Shown: in pieces, positions 1 through 8,841 of the stretch
Numbering within the stretch: the first letter of the stretch is position 1
How the letters are laid out: every line of letters begins with the position of its first letter
NCBI GenBank assembly: GCA_905479495.1
Contig: CAJQMR010000015.1
Span: forward strand, 33,606 to 97,605
Source: an uncultured Anaerolineae bacterium
GTDB taxonomy: Bacteria > Chloroflexota > Anaerolineae > Promineifilales > Promineifilaceae
Length of the DNA stretch: 64,000 bases
Direction: 5' to 3'
The notes under the pieces: generated by a model
Database searches by the model: none
What the model was told of the DNA's origin: nothing
What the model saw: the letters and a program-made list of their open reading frames with translations, nothing else
Program-made: the position numbers and the translations under genes

Positions 1-627
1 AGTATGCTGTACGAAGTTGATTTACCTGCGCCAGTTGGTAGTTGGGATTGGAACGGCGCGATGGCCGCGCCCACCATCGCCAACATCGACGCCGATGCGG
101 ACATGGAGCTGGTGCTAAACACGGCCCATTCCGGCGTGGTCGCCTACGATTTGCCTGGCACGGCCAATGCCCGCGTATTGTGGGGCACGGGGCGCGGCAA
201 CTACCAGCGCACCGGTTCGTTTTTGCTGGGTTCATTGGATGGTTCGAGCATGGGGACCACAAACATGCTGCCCGGCGCAGGCGATACGCTCGCAGTACAA
301 ATCACGCTCAAAAATCCGGGGCCAGACTTGCCCAGCGCTTCGTTGACCAGCTCAATTCCGGCGCAGGTAACCTATGCAGGCGGTTTAACGGCCAGCAGCG
401 GCACGCCCGCCTACGCTGGGGGCGAGGTGAGTTGGTCGGGGGCAGTCCTGGCAGGTGTTCCGGTGACCATTGAATTTGATGTGACGGTGAATGCAGGGGT
501 GACTACGCCGACGCCGATTGGGTTTACGGCCGTTCTCGACGACGGCGAAGGCAACCAGGATACGCTCTCAATGATGGTTATTGCCAACGGTCTGCCTACT
601 TATTTACCCTTCATTTCTAGACCATAA
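1..627 (+). CDS. Secreted FG-GAP/DUF11-like surface protein, C-terminal part (5' end outside window)
   Basis: The frame is open at base 1, so this is the tail of a longer protein; the ATG at base 4 is probably internal. Residues ~1-75 have FG-GAP/VCBS character (PTIANIDADADMELVLNT, then WGTGRGNYQRTG). Residues ~85-190 look like a DUF11/CARDB-type beta-sandwich (LKNPGPDLPSASL, VTIEFDVTVNAG). The protein ends YLPFISRP, closely resembling the end YLPITLKP of the small exported protein at 33570. I read this as a possible surface-sorting tail, which is inference. Likely exported and adhesive or structural; no enzyme motif is visible. Confidence 0.75.
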   Translation, partial: SMLYEVDLPAPVGSWDWNGAMAAPTIANIDADADMELVLNTAHSGVVAYDLPGTANARVLWGTGRGNYQRTGSFLLGSLDGSSMGTTNMLPGAGDTLAVQITLKNPGPDLPSASLTSSIPAQVTYAGGLTASSGTPAYAGGEVSWSGAVLAGVPVTIEFDVTVNAGVTTPTPIGFTAVLDDGEGNQDTLSMMVIANGLPTYLPFISRP

Positions 628-631
628 CGCC

Positions 632-679
632 GCGATCCAGGTGACAGTCACTTCCGGAAGTGACTGTCACCTGGATCGC
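632..679. repeat. Perfect 48-bp palindrome between two genes
   Basis: Two 24-bp arms meet with no loop at 655/656 and pair without a mismatch; the core is GTGACAGTCAC. It starts five bases after the stop of the upstream gene. There is no T-run beyond it, so a classical terminator is not certain. A REP-like dispersed element or a cruciform-forming terminator are both possible. Confidence 0.85.
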
Positions 680-752
680 AAAATTTGGTATACTTTTGGG
701 GCTTCAATTTTTCCAGTCAATCACAAAAGTTTACATAATTGCGAGCGCGTGC

Positions 753-2453
753 ATGACAGAATTGGTCTTCTCTCAAAATAAGCCACCTAGAATCAAAGTT
801 ACTGAATTCCTGTTTAATAAGGGACTCATCTGGTTTATCTTTCTCTGTTTTGTTATTTTTTTTGATGAGGAATTTATCAATCGATGGGGATTAACGGCCG
901 TTCTGCGAACAACTCTCATTGCGATTGGGCTTCTCTTACTGATACCCAGTTTGATCATTCTTTGGGTCAAATCCGACCGAGTGCAAAACCGACTTCCTCC
1001 AACCTTGCACATTGAGAATGACCAGGTCGTTTTTCATGGTTATAAAGGTAGCCAGCTTGTGAAATTCGATGCGATTAAGCGGGTGACGGTTTACCGTAAA
1101 CCAAATGGTGCCATTGCCAACATTGTGCTGTATCAACGGCCGTTCCACATGCTGGCCTGCCAAAATTTTGACGATATGCTCGCTTTGTATACGGTCTTAA
1201 AAGAACGGCTGCCGGCCTCTGTGTTCTGGTTTGATCCCAAACCAGGGCGCTGGCTTGTTAAACCGTATCAATTTGCATTTTTTCTTGTTTTTATTGGCTG
1301 GCTTTTCTCCGGTATGTTGAACCTGGCCTTTATGTCCGGCTTAAACCTGGGTCTTATGTTGCTCTTGGGGATTCAGGCAACCTCACAGCTATTGCAGCAG
1401 AGCCAGAATGCATCACACAGGGCAAAAGTGGCATTGATTGTGGGTGCCACCGCCATTTTTGGTTTTTTGCTGTTTGCAATAGGCGATATTCCTAAAGTAC
1501 TCTACCACCCGTGCGGCCTGGTGCATCGCTGGCAAAGCGGCTGCCTGAATGCGTACCCCGACAGCGAAAACTTGCTCTTTTTGCCCGATGGCCAAGTGGC
1601 ACGCTTATCTAGTAAATCAATCGTGATTGAGCCGATGGATGGCGGCCGCTTTATCAATTTGTTTCGGGCCACGCGCCTGCTGAATGACAGATATGCTTCT
1701 AACTTATCGTTTTCGGCCGACGGCCGTACGGCCGTTGCTGGGAATTATGGGTCCGGCATCTTATTTTGGGACGTGCCCACACAAAGCGTGACAACGCAAA
1801 ATATTCCCGACACCTCCAGAATGGTACTTTCTCCAGATGGCAAATTGCTTGGCCCAGGTGGGCCTAGGGGAACCATTACTGTTTGGGATACGACTACCTG
1901 GGAGCCTGCATTTACACTGGAAACCGAAAAGCATGGTGAGACTGCCTTGGGAGCAACGCTATTAGTAGTAGATATGGATCAGGCATTACATTTTTATGAT
2001 GTGCGGAGTGGGCAGGAAACGGCCGTTTTCAGCATCGAAGGGATTGATGACCAAGCTTTTGTTCAACGCATAATCTTCTCTGAAGATGAGCAGCTATTGG
2101 CGGTGATGACAAGCCAAAGCATCTTGTTAATTTTGCGGCGAGATGGCACCAATTGGCAGGAAATACATCGAGTGCAATTAGATCCTTCGTGGCGGGGAGG
2201 TGATGGGCTTGCTTTTTCAACTGACAACACATTGCTAGCAACTGTACAAGAATATTACGGCATTTCGGAAAATCGGGGACAGGTTCTTATCTTTTCAGTA
2301 GCAGATATGCAATTGCTGCAAACGTTAGATATGGGGCGAGGGCAAGGCCAATTGGGTTCAGTTCGCGTGTTGAATTTTTCACCAGACAACACCATGCTGG
2401 CCGTTTCTCGCTCCAATGAAGGTGCAGTTTTTGAGCTGTCTTTGGCAAAATAA
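753..2453 (+). CDS. Membrane protein with C-terminal WD40-like repeats
   Basis: Start set at ATG 753 (MTELVFSQ); the frame is open further upstream but that part overlaps the palindrome. Two hydrophobic segments lie near residues 20-65, a PH-like stretch follows (KSDRVQNRLPPTLHIENDQVVFHGYKG), and two or three further helices lie around 180-250. The C-terminal ~300 residues carry degenerate WD40/YVTN-type blades: LSFSADGRTAVAGN, MVLSPDGKLL, ITVWDTTTWEPAFTL, LNFSPDNTMLAVS. Probably a membrane-anchored beta-propeller for protein contacts. Its TAA directly abuts the stop of the converging PAP2 gene with no spacer. Function not known. Confidence 0.75.
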   Translation: MTELVFSQNKPPRIKVTEFLFNKGLIWFIFLCFVIFFDEEFINRWGLTAVLRTTLIAIGLLLLIPSLIILWVKSDRVQNRLPPTLHIENDQVVFHGYKGSQLVKFDAIKRVTVYRKPNGAIANIVLYQRPFHMLACQNFDDMLALYTVLKERLPASVFWFDPKPGRWLVKPYQFAFFLVFIGWLFSGMLNLAFMSGLNLGLMLLLGIQATSQLLQQSQNASHRAKVALIVGATAIFGFLLFAIGDIPKVLYHPCGLVHRWQSGCLNAYPDSENLLFLPDGQVARLSSKSIVIEPMDGGRFINLFRATRLLNDRYASNLSFSADGRTAVAGNYGSGILFWDVPTQSVTTQNIPDTSRMVLSPDGKLLGPGGPRGTITVWDTTTWEPAFTLETEKHGETALGATLLVVDMDQALHFYDVRSGQETAVFSIEGIDDQAFVQRIIFSEDEQLLAVMTSQSILLILRRDGTNWQEIHRVQLDPSWRGGDGLAFSTDNTLLATVQEYYGISENRGQVLIFSVADMQLLQTLDMGRGQGQLGSVRVLNFSPDNTMLAVSRSNEGAVFELSLAK

Positions 2454-3443
2454 CTACATTGTCATTTCAATGCCAGGGTTCGGTTTGGCCTGGGCGAGCT
2501 TGAGCTTCACAAAAACCCAGGGAGCGTAATACGTCACCCACAGCGTGAGTAGGGTATAGCGCAGCAGGCGCAGCGGCAGTGCCAGCCAGAGCGGGTCATC
2601 AGGGAAAACCTGCCCCAGCCCGGCCCAAATGGCCCCGGCCACCGCAATGCCCAGCAAGTAGCGCACCGCCCGCTGCCAGATGGGCCCATCCACCAGAAAG
2701 CGGATGCGGCTTTGTTCCAGCACCAGCCCAATGCCGGCACCTAGCAAGCTGGCAACGGCCGTTACCACCCCTTCCACGCTTTCTAGTTCAGCAACAGGGA
2801 TAAACGCTGCCCACTCAACAGTTGTGTCTGGTTCGCCAATGATGAGCCGAATGATGAGGTAAACGGCCGTTAACCCAACCGGAACCGCCACGGCAGCCAA
2901 CAAGCGCTGCCCCATGATTCGCTTGCCAAATCCGCTGGCATAGCGCCGCTGCCAGAGGAAATAACCGCCTAGCACCAGCAGGCCTAGCAGAAAACCGACA
3001 ACCACATCCTGAATAAAGTGGGAGCCCAGGTAAATGCGGCTGATTGGCATCAAAATGATGAGCGTCAGAGCTAACAGCCAAACCCAGCGGCGACGAACCC
3101 AGATAGCAATGAAGAGATAAATGGTGACAGTGAATTGCGTATGTCCACTGGGAATACCATACCCATGATCCGTAAATCGTTCCAAAGTGGGATCGAGCCA
3201 AAACGGCCGTGGCTGCCGCAAAGCATGTTTGAGCATGTTGTTAAAGACATTGCCTAGCAGAAAAATATAGGCCAGCGACCGGCCAACTTCCTTGTGCACG
3301 CTCCAATAAATCAGGGGCATCATTGCCAGGTAAAATTCTTCAAGTCCCAATGTGCTGATAAATTGGAAAAATGACTCCAGCTGGGGTAAGGTTGTTTGCA
3401 GCCAATGGGTGGCATTCAGACCAAACTGAAAAAGAGCATCCAT
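2454..3443 (-). CDS. PAP2-family phosphatase
   Basis: Integral membrane phosphatase with all three PAP2 signatures: KHALRQPRP (K-x6-RP), IPSGHTQ (PSGH) and SRIYLGSHFIQD (SR-x5-H-x3-D). About seven hydrophobic segments fill the 329 residues; the last three, beyond the usual catalytic core, form an extra C-terminal membrane region. In this family such enzymes dephosphorylate phosphatidate, undecaprenyl-PP or related lipids at the outer face of the membrane; the substrate here is unknown. Start at ATG 3443 is supported by GGAG seven bases upstream, although the frame continues to 3497. Confidence 0.88.
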   Translation of the reverse strand: MDALFQFGLNATHWLQTTLPQLESFFQFISTLGLEEFYLAMMPLIYWSVHKEVGRSLAYIFLLGNVFNNMLKHALRQPRPFWLDPTLERFTDHGYGIPSGHTQFTVTIYLFIAIWVRRRWVWLLALTLIILMPISRIYLGSHFIQDVVVGFLLGLLVLGGYFLWQRRYASGFGKRIMGQRLLAAVAVPVGLTAVYLIIRLIIGEPDTTVEWAAFIPVAELESVEGVVTAVASLLGAGIGLVLEQSRIRFLVDGPIWQRAVRYLLGIAVAGAIWAGLGQVFPDDPLWLALPLRLLRYTLLTLWVTYYAPWVFVKLKLAQAKPNPGIEMTM

Positions 3444-3835
3444 GTGTAAACTCCAAAGGAGCAAGTAAGCGGTGCTTAAAAACCACAACGCCTGCATTTG
3501 CCCAAGGATGGCATCCCATTATCTTCATCAACATGGATGAGAGATTAAGAAATACCCCTATTGGTAGACGAGTGAATCACTCATTTGTTACTATCGTAGA
3601 TTAGAAATATATGTATTATTTATCCTGTTGGGCAACAGGGTCCGGTTGAAATGTTGATTTATTCTGATCTTCCCATCAACCATTGTAACCTTCCCCCAAC
3701 CAAACAGACAACCTTTTTTGGGCAAAATTGGTGCTGAATTTACAATATAATTCATCATAAACCAACATTAAAAAGACAACTTTACGCAGATATTCCTTGT
3801 GTATGTCGGGCTGCGCATAACTTTTGGAGGACAAT
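3444..3835. promoter_or_regulatory. Intergenic region between divergent PAP2 and response-regulator genes
   Basis: 392 bases without a convincing gene. It must hold the promoters of the minus-strand PAP2 gene and the plus-strand two-component operon. The only promoter-like string I see for the latter is TATAAT at 3746-3751, about 85 bases before the start codon, without a good -35. The sequence is AT-rich around 3590-3620. Confidence 0.4.
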
Positions 3836-4513
3836 ATGACCGTTCGCATTCTCGTGATTGAAGACGAAGAACGAATTCGACAATTTTTACAAAGAGGCTT
3901 GAGCTTTGAAGGGTACCGGGTAGATACGGCCGCTGATGGACAAACGGGTCTGGATTTAGCCCGTGAAAATCCGCCGGACCTGGTACTGCTCGATCTTATG
4001 CTGCCCGGCATGGATGGCATTGAAGTGTGCCGTCGTCTGCGCGCCGTAAGCGATTTGCCGATTTTGATGCTCACTGCCAAGGAAACGATCGAGGACCGCG
4101 TAACTGGCCTGGATGCTGGAGCTGATGACTATTTGGTGAAACCGTTTGCTTTTGACGAGCTGATGGCCCGGGTGCGGGCGTTGCTGCGCCGATCGCAGCC
4201 TTCGCAGCCACAGGTGTATCGCTTTGCCGATTTGGAGCTGGATACTGGCACACGGCAGGGGCGGCGAGACGGCCGTATCTTCGACCTCACCGCCAAGGAG
4301 TATGAACTGCTGGAACTGTTCATGCGCCATCCGCGCCAGGTGCTCACCCGTGATCTCATCTTTGACCGCGTTTGGAACTATGATTTCGGCGGCGAAAGCA
4401 ACATTATTGAAGTATATGTGCGCTACCTGCGCCAAAAGACCGAAGAAGGGGATCTGCCTCGTCTGATCCATACCGTGCGCGGTATCGGCTACGTGCTGCG
4501 CGAAGAGTCGTAA
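3836..4513 (+). CDS. OmpR/PhoB-family response regulator
   Basis: 225 residues. N-terminal receiver domain with the acidic pair in VIEDEE, phospho-acceptor Asp53 in VLLDLMLPGMDG, the conserved Thr/Ser region LMLTAKE, and Lys in LVKPFAFDEL. C-terminal winged-helix DNA-binding domain (LTAKEYELLELFMRHP ... NIIEVYVRYLRQK ... TVRGIGYVL). GGAGG at 3826-3830 sets the start at ATG 3836, rather than the in-frame TTG at 3824. The kinase gene begins four bases after its stop, so the two are co-translated. The signal and regulon cannot be read from the sequence. Confidence 0.93.
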   Translation: MTVRILVIEDEERIRQFLQRGLSFEGYRVDTAADGQTGLDLARENPPDLVLLDLMLPGMDGIEVCRRLRAVSDLPILMLTAKETIEDRVTGLDAGADDYLVKPFAFDELMARVRALLRRSQPSQPQVYRFADLELDTGTRQGRRDGRIFDLTAKEYELLELFMRHPRQVLTRDLIFDRVWNYDFGGESNIIEVYVRYLRQKTEEGDLPRLIHTVRGIGYVLREES

Positions 4514-4517
4514 CCTT

Positions 4518-6002
4518 TTGTCAATACAAAACCGTCTCCTTTTTGTCTATACGTCTATCTTTATGGTGGCTTTTGTTTTGTTTGCTGCCATTGTCTACCT
4601 GCTGCCGCGCAGCCGCATCAATGCGGAGGTGGATACAGATTTGCACACACTTGCCGCTGAGCTGCGTTCTGCAGAAGTGTTCACTGAGCCAGACGGCACG
4701 GTTCGCTTAGGCATTGCGGCAGACCTAGACAATCTGGAAACGGCCGCTTCCTTCTTTATGGTTGTAGACACAGAAGGTGACATTAGTTTACGTTCGCAAA
4801 ATATGGGCACCTTGCCTCCAGATTTTGGCTTGCTTGACGAAAATGGCTTGCAAGGCGAAGAGACGTTGAACTACGTTATCCAGGGCGATAGCACCATGCG
4901 GGTGCTTAGTTCTCCTTTGTACGATAATAAGGAACGGCTGATTGGCTATTTGCAAGTTGGCCGCTTGGTAGACAGCATCGAGAGCTTCAATCGCTTTTTA
5001 GTGATTGCCCTTTTTGTTGGCTTTGCTGGCGCTTCTGCCTCCCTCTTTTTGGCCGTGTTGCTAACCCCCAGCTCCTTCAAGCCGCTAGAAGACATGGCCG
5101 CCGTCACACGCCAAATCACCAATGCCGATGACCTTAGCCGCCGCGTGCCTAACACGGAACGCACCGATGAGATTGGGGTGCTGGCCCGCTCTTTTAATCA
5201 GCTGTTGGAACGGCTGGAGCGACTGTTCCAAACGCAGCAGCGGTTGCTGGCCGATGTGTCGCATGAACTACGCACGCCACTGACCGCCATTCGGGGCAAT
5301 GTGGACCTCATGCGCCGCATGGGAGATGCCGATCCAGAATCGCTGGAGATTATCCAGGAAGAGATTGAGCGGATGACGCGGCTGGTGGGGGATTTGCTGC
5401 TGCTGGCTCGGGCTGATGCTGGCGGTTTGCCGCTAGAAAAGAAAAAAGTGGAGCTGGATAATTTGCTCTTCGAAGTGTACCGGCAAGTTCGGCTGCTAGA
5501 AAAATCGGTTGAGGTGAAGGTGACCGAGGTGGATCAGGTGTGCATGATGGGAGATGTGGATCGCCTGAAGCAGCTCCTGCTAAACCTGATTAGCAATGCC
5601 ATTAAGTACACGCCCGATGGCGGCACGGTAGATGTGAGCCTGTCTAAAAAGAATGGCTGGGCATATTTAAAAATTTCGGATACGGGGATGGGGATTCCGG
5701 CTGAAGATTTGCCCTATATTTTTGATCGATTCTATCGCGTTGATAAAGCACGGGCGCGGGCTCAATCGGGGCAGGGTGGTGCTGGGCTGGGATTGGCGAT
5801 TGCCAAATGGATTGCCCAGGCACATGGTGGCAACATTGATGTGACGAGTCAGGTGGGTGAAGGGACAACGTTCACCATTATCTTGCCCGTTTTAGTGGAG
5901 CCAAAGCCTACCCCGATGGACAGTACGGCCGATGAGCTGACGAAAACGCGTCCTGGTTTACGGGCCTTGGGTGCCTCTTTTCGACGATCTTCATCCTCAT
6001 AG
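4518..6002 (+). CDS. Membrane sensor histidine kinase, HisKA/HATPase
   Basis: 494 residues, partner of the regulator just upstream. TM1 ~7-29, an extracytoplasmic sensor ~30-158, TM2 ~160-183, HAMP ~185-237, HisKA with the phospho-accepting His249 in ADVSHELRTPLTAIRGN, then a complete HATPase: N box NLISNAIKYTPDGG, G1 DTGMGIPAEDLPYIFDRFYR, G2 GAGLGLAIAKWIAQAHGG. Starts at TTG 4518 by position; no ATG or clear Shine-Dalgarno is present, which suggests coupling to the regulator gene's stop. A short disordered tail follows the kinase core. Confidence 0.92.
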   Translation: MSIQNRLLFVYTSIFMVAFVLFAAIVYLLPRSRINAEVDTDLHTLAAELRSAEVFTEPDGTVRLGIAADLDNLETAASFFMVVDTEGDISLRSQNMGTLPPDFGLLDENGLQGEETLNYVIQGDSTMRVLSSPLYDNKERLIGYLQVGRLVDSIESFNRFLVIALFVGFAGASASLFLAVLLTPSSFKPLEDMAAVTRQITNADDLSRRVPNTERTDEIGVLARSFNQLLERLERLFQTQQRLLADVSHELRTPLTAIRGNVDLMRRMGDADPESLEIIQEEIERMTRLVGDLLLLARADAGGLPLEKKKVELDNLLFEVYRQVRLLEKSVEVKVTEVDQVCMMGDVDRLKQLLLNLISNAIKYTPDGGTVDVSLSKKNGWAYLKISDTGMGIPAEDLPYIFDRFYRVDKARARAQSGQGGAGLGLAIAKWIAQAHGGNIDVTSQVGEGTTFTIILPVLVEPKPTPMDSTADELTKTRPGLRALGASFRRSSSS

Positions 6003-6011
6003 AAAAATGAA

Positions 6012-6038
6012 AACGGCCGTCTACAGCAGACGGCCGTT
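6012..6038. terminator. Hairpin of two ACGGCCGT octamers between convergent genes
   Basis: Arms AACGGCCGTCT (6012-6022) and AGACGGCCGTT (6028-6038) pair perfectly around a 5-base loop, nine bases after the kinase stop and facing the stop of the converging PspC gene. No long U-tract on either side. Likely a bidirectional terminator assembled from two copies of the genome's signature octamer. Confidence 0.6.
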
Positions 6039-6072
6039 CCTCAAAACCCCTATAAAACGCTTGTTTACCTTG

Positions 6073-6501
6073 TTATGATTCTTCGCGGCGCATCAGCATG
6101 TAAGCGCCTGCCCCAATGATCACAATGGGCCAGAAGATGGCCCCGTTTAGCCAGTGGAACCAGCCAGTTTGCGAGAGCAAAAAGTAGATGCCAAACAAAA
6201 TGAGCAAGGTGCCTACTGTGCTGGGGCGATTTAATCGACCAACTTTATCCGAGACCGTTTGGCTTAGATCATCAAAATTATCTTGCAAAACGGTGTTGCC
6301 TGGCTCCCCAGCCACTGCTTCGCGGGGCATGATTATCCACAAAACCAGGTAAATGGGTGCCCCGATGCCACTGGCAAACAGCAGCAAGACAAACATGAGC
6401 CGCACCCATACCGGGTCTAAATTGAGATATTCAGCCAAACCGCCACATACACCGGCTATCATTTTGTCTGTTTCGCTGCGAGTTAATCTGCTTTCAGACA
6501 T
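6073..6501 (-). CDS. PspC-domain membrane protein
   Basis: 142 residues. The N-terminal 60 match the PspC domain: RLTRSETDKMIAGVCGGLAEYLNLDPVWVRLMFV with the invariant AGVCGGLAEY, then a transmembrane helix and the WIIMPRE end. Two more hydrophobic segments follow near residues 95-135. PspC proteins are inner-membrane stress or envelope sensors, and the adjacent two-component system makes an envelope-stress role plausible, though that link is inference. Start at ATG 6501 is chosen because GGAGG lies five bases upstream; the longer frame from 6513 would place this site inside the gene. Confidence 0.88.
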   Translation of the reverse strand: MSESRLTRSETDKMIAGVCGGLAEYLNLDPVWVRLMFVLLLFASGIGAPIYLVLWIIMPREAVAGEPGNTVLQDNFDDLSQTVSDKVGRLNRPSTVGTLLILFGIYFLLSQTGWFHWLNGAIFWPIVIIGAGAYMLMRREES

Positions 6502-6877
6502 TTTTGCCTCCATACAAGGCGCTGTTGTTGATTTATTGTGTGCATCAGCGCCATTATTCTTTGAACTACCCGCCTATACGTCATGCTGGTTTGAAAGTTT
6601 CGGGCCGATTTTGCCACGGGGGCAGATGAGCGCGGGCTAAACGACAGGTAAATGCCAGACTAACGTTTCTTGTTTGGCCTTCACCTTATCTGACGATAAG
6701 ATTGGTTTTTGCTATACTGTGCCGTTGGTAAATTGCTGCATAGTTTACCAACGGTGCATAGGGAAAGAGGCTGATTTTAGGCATGAATGTCAATATGGTC
6801 CCAAATTGAGAATGTATTTGCAAAAAGGATCCGCGGGGGAACGGCCGTTGCCGCTAAAAAGAGCACAATTGTGGAAA
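6502..6877. promoter_or_regulatory. Divergent control region with extended -10 and 11-bp operator-like dyad
   Basis: Contains an extended -10-like TGCTATACT (6710-6718), immediately followed by a perfect inverted repeat, CCGTTGGTAAA (6722-6732) and TTTACCAACGG (6744-6754), which would cover the transcription start. A smaller hairpin CTTATC-TGAC-GATAAG (6685-6700) precedes it. The layout resembles a repressor site controlling the Nudix/beta-lactamase-like operon. The rest, up to PspC, holds no gene I can support. Confidence 0.45.
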
Positions 6878-7351
6878 ATGAAAGCGGCAAAATGGATACG
6901 GAATCCGCTGATTGGTTGGTTGATGGGGCTGGCAGTTCGGCTTGCCGTTCCCCGGCAGCGTGTGGGTGTTGCGTTAATTGCCTTGAATGAGGCGAATGAG
7001 GTTTTTATGCTGCGGCATGTCTTCCATCCTCATTTTGAATGGGGGCTTCCTGGCGGCTGGCTAAAGAAAAATGAAGCGCCTGAGTCTGGGGTGCTGCGTG
7101 AATTGAGGGAAGAAACGGGGTTAACGGCCGTTTTAGGCCGGGCTGTTTCTATATCACATAGTTTGCATCCCCCGCACATTGGCATTGCTTACGTTGGGCA
7201 GCTGAATACAGGCAAGGTGCAGCTAAGCCATGAAATTATTGAAGCCCGTTGGTTTGCCTTGGATAATTTACCGGTACCATTGAGTCCACATACCCAGCAA
7301 GCCATTCATGCGGCCGTACAAGAACATTTAGGAGAACAATCCGCAACATGA
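6878..7351 (+). CDS. Nudix hydrolase
   Basis: 157 residues. The Nudix box is complete: GGWLKKNEAPESGVLREL continuing REETGL, fitting G-x5-E-x7-REU-x-EE-x-G-U. Hydrolyses nucleoside-diphosphate-linked substrates; specificity cannot be told. The frame extends upstream to 6674, but the residues before MKAAKWIRNPLIG look unlike a protein and overlap the dyad, so I start at ATG 6878. The TGA overlaps the ATG of the next gene (ATGA), so the two are translationally coupled. Confidence 0.85.
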   Translation: MKAAKWIRNPLIGWLMGLAVRLAVPRQRVGVALIALNEANEVFMLRHVFHPHFEWGLPGGWLKKNEAPESGVLRELREETGLTAVLGRAVSISHSLHPPHIGIAYVGQLNTGKVQLSHEIIEARWFALDNLPVPLSPHTQQAIHAAVQEHLGEQSAT

Positions 7352-8838
7352 ATCGTCGTTCAACACCCGGTGCAGGACAATGGTTAACCGTTACCATACT
7401 TGTAGGGGCCTCTATTTTTCTCTTGATCAAGCTTTTTCAATATGCTAGCTTGCGAGGCAATTACCCTACGGGGCTTACGGTTGCTGGTGTTGATGTTGGC
7501 GGTTTATCTCCTGATCAGGCCACCGATGTGTTGACCAACCGGTACATAGAAGCGCCTGTCATCATTTATCATGGCGAAGACCGATTTGAAATTAGCCCGT
7601 CTGACGCTGAATTTGAGCTTGATTTAGACACGATGCTGAGCCGGGCCGATATTGAACGTACCCAGCAAGATTTTTGGGCTGGATTTTGGGGGTTTTTGTG
7701 GGGTCGTCCTGTGGAAGTTTCTCCAGTAGAGCTTTCGGCCACGCATAACCGGGAAGCGCTGCGCCGCGTCTTGGGTGATATTGCTGCTTTGATGGATGAA
7801 CCGACCCAGCCTGCTCAGCCTGTGCCCGACACGTTTAGCTTTCAATATGGCGAGACGGGCACGGCCACAAACGTGGACGCCAGCTTTGCTGATATTGAAG
7901 GGGCGCTTTACCGGGCCACCAATCGGGAAGCCCGGCTGGTTGTAGAGGCCAGCAGCCCAGATCGGCCGCAAATCAATTTACTTACACGTCTGCTGGTGAA
8001 CAATTTGCAAGATTATGAGCAAATTACTGGCGGTGCTGCCAGTATGTTTGTTATGGATCTGAATTCTGGTGTGGACGAGATTGCCGTCAATGCCGATTTG
8101 CCCATGTCGGGGATGGATTTGTTGAAGCTGCCTATTGTTTTGGAAACCTATCGCCTGCTGGATCAGGAGCCGACGTTAACCCAATCGGGCTGGATTTCCA
8201 GCACGTTGTCGGCTGATCTGAGCAACGAGGGAGCGAATCAACTGCTGCGTTTTATTGCTGGGCAGGATGATCCCAAGTTAGGGGCAGAGTTAGTAACGGA
8301 AACGATGCAGCGACTGGGTCTGGTCAATACATTTATTGTGTTGCCGTATGACGCCGATCCCCCTGCGGGCACCACACGGCCGTCTACGCCTGCCAATTCC
8401 GTTGAAGATTTACGCACATCCCCGAATCCCTACCTGCAAACCACAGCTGAGGACATGGGCACACTGCTTTCTATGCTTTATTACTGTGCTGAGGGCAATG
8501 GGGGGGCGCTGCTGGCCGTCTTTGAAGGAGATATCACTCAGACCGAGTGCCAAACAATTTTGGCCTTTATGCTGCAAAATAAGATAGGCAGTTTAATTGA
8601 AGAGGGCATACCGGCGGAAACGGCCGTAGCCCATCGGCACGGTTGGATTAGCGACACACACGGCGATGCGGGCATTGTCTTTTCGCCTGGTGGGGATTAC
8701 GTGATTGTCCAATTTTTGTATAAACCGGATTGGCTGGAGTGGGAAATTAGTTCGCCACTGCTGGCTAACCTATCTCGGGCCACCTACAATTACTTCAACT
8801 TCGAAGACCCCTATTTAAATGATGCCCGGACGAATTAA
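7348..8838 (+). CDS. YoaR-like/beta-lactamase-like surface protein, catalytically degenerate
   Basis: 496 residues: membrane anchor (~13-33), a PG_binding_4/YoaR-type region (GLTVAGVDVGGLSPDQA), and a class A beta-lactamase-like C-terminal half (~225-485). Compared with its neighbour at 8842, the SxxK motif is replaced by DLLK (257-260) and the SxN motif by LSN (291-293), while the fold-defining stretches (RLGLVNTFIVLPYDAD, TAEDMGTLLSMLYYC, HGDAGIVFSPGGDYV) are kept. I infer a pseudo-enzyme that binds peptidoglycan or partners with the active paralogue. Coupled to the Nudix gene by ATGA. Confidence 0.85.
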   Translation: MNRRSTPGAGQWLTVTILVGASIFLLIKLFQYASLRGNYPTGLTVAGVDVGGLSPDQATDVLTNRYIEAPVIIYHGEDRFEISPSDAEFELDLDTMLSRADIERTQQDFWAGFWGFLWGRPVEVSPVELSATHNREALRRVLGDIAALMDEPTQPAQPVPDTFSFQYGETGTATNVDASFADIEGALYRATNREARLVVEASSPDRPQINLLTRLLVNNLQDYEQITGGAASMFVMDLNSGVDEIAVNADLPMSGMDLLKLPIVLETYRLLDQEPTLTQSGWISSTLSADLSNEGANQLLRFIAGQDDPKLGAELVTETMQRLGLVNTFIVLPYDADPPAGTTRPSTPANSVEDLRTSPNPYLQTTAEDMGTLLSMLYYCAEGNGGALLAVFEGDITQTECQTILAFMLQNKIGSLIEEGIPAETAVAHRHGWISDTHGDAGIVFSPGGDYVIVQFLYKPDWLEWEISSPLLANLSRATYNYFNFEDPYLNDARTN

Positions 8839-8841
8839 CCC

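Noticed and set aside
3956..4471. 171-residue minus-strand frame opposite the response regulator
   Set aside because: Shadow of a gene with unmistakable receiver and winged-helix domains.
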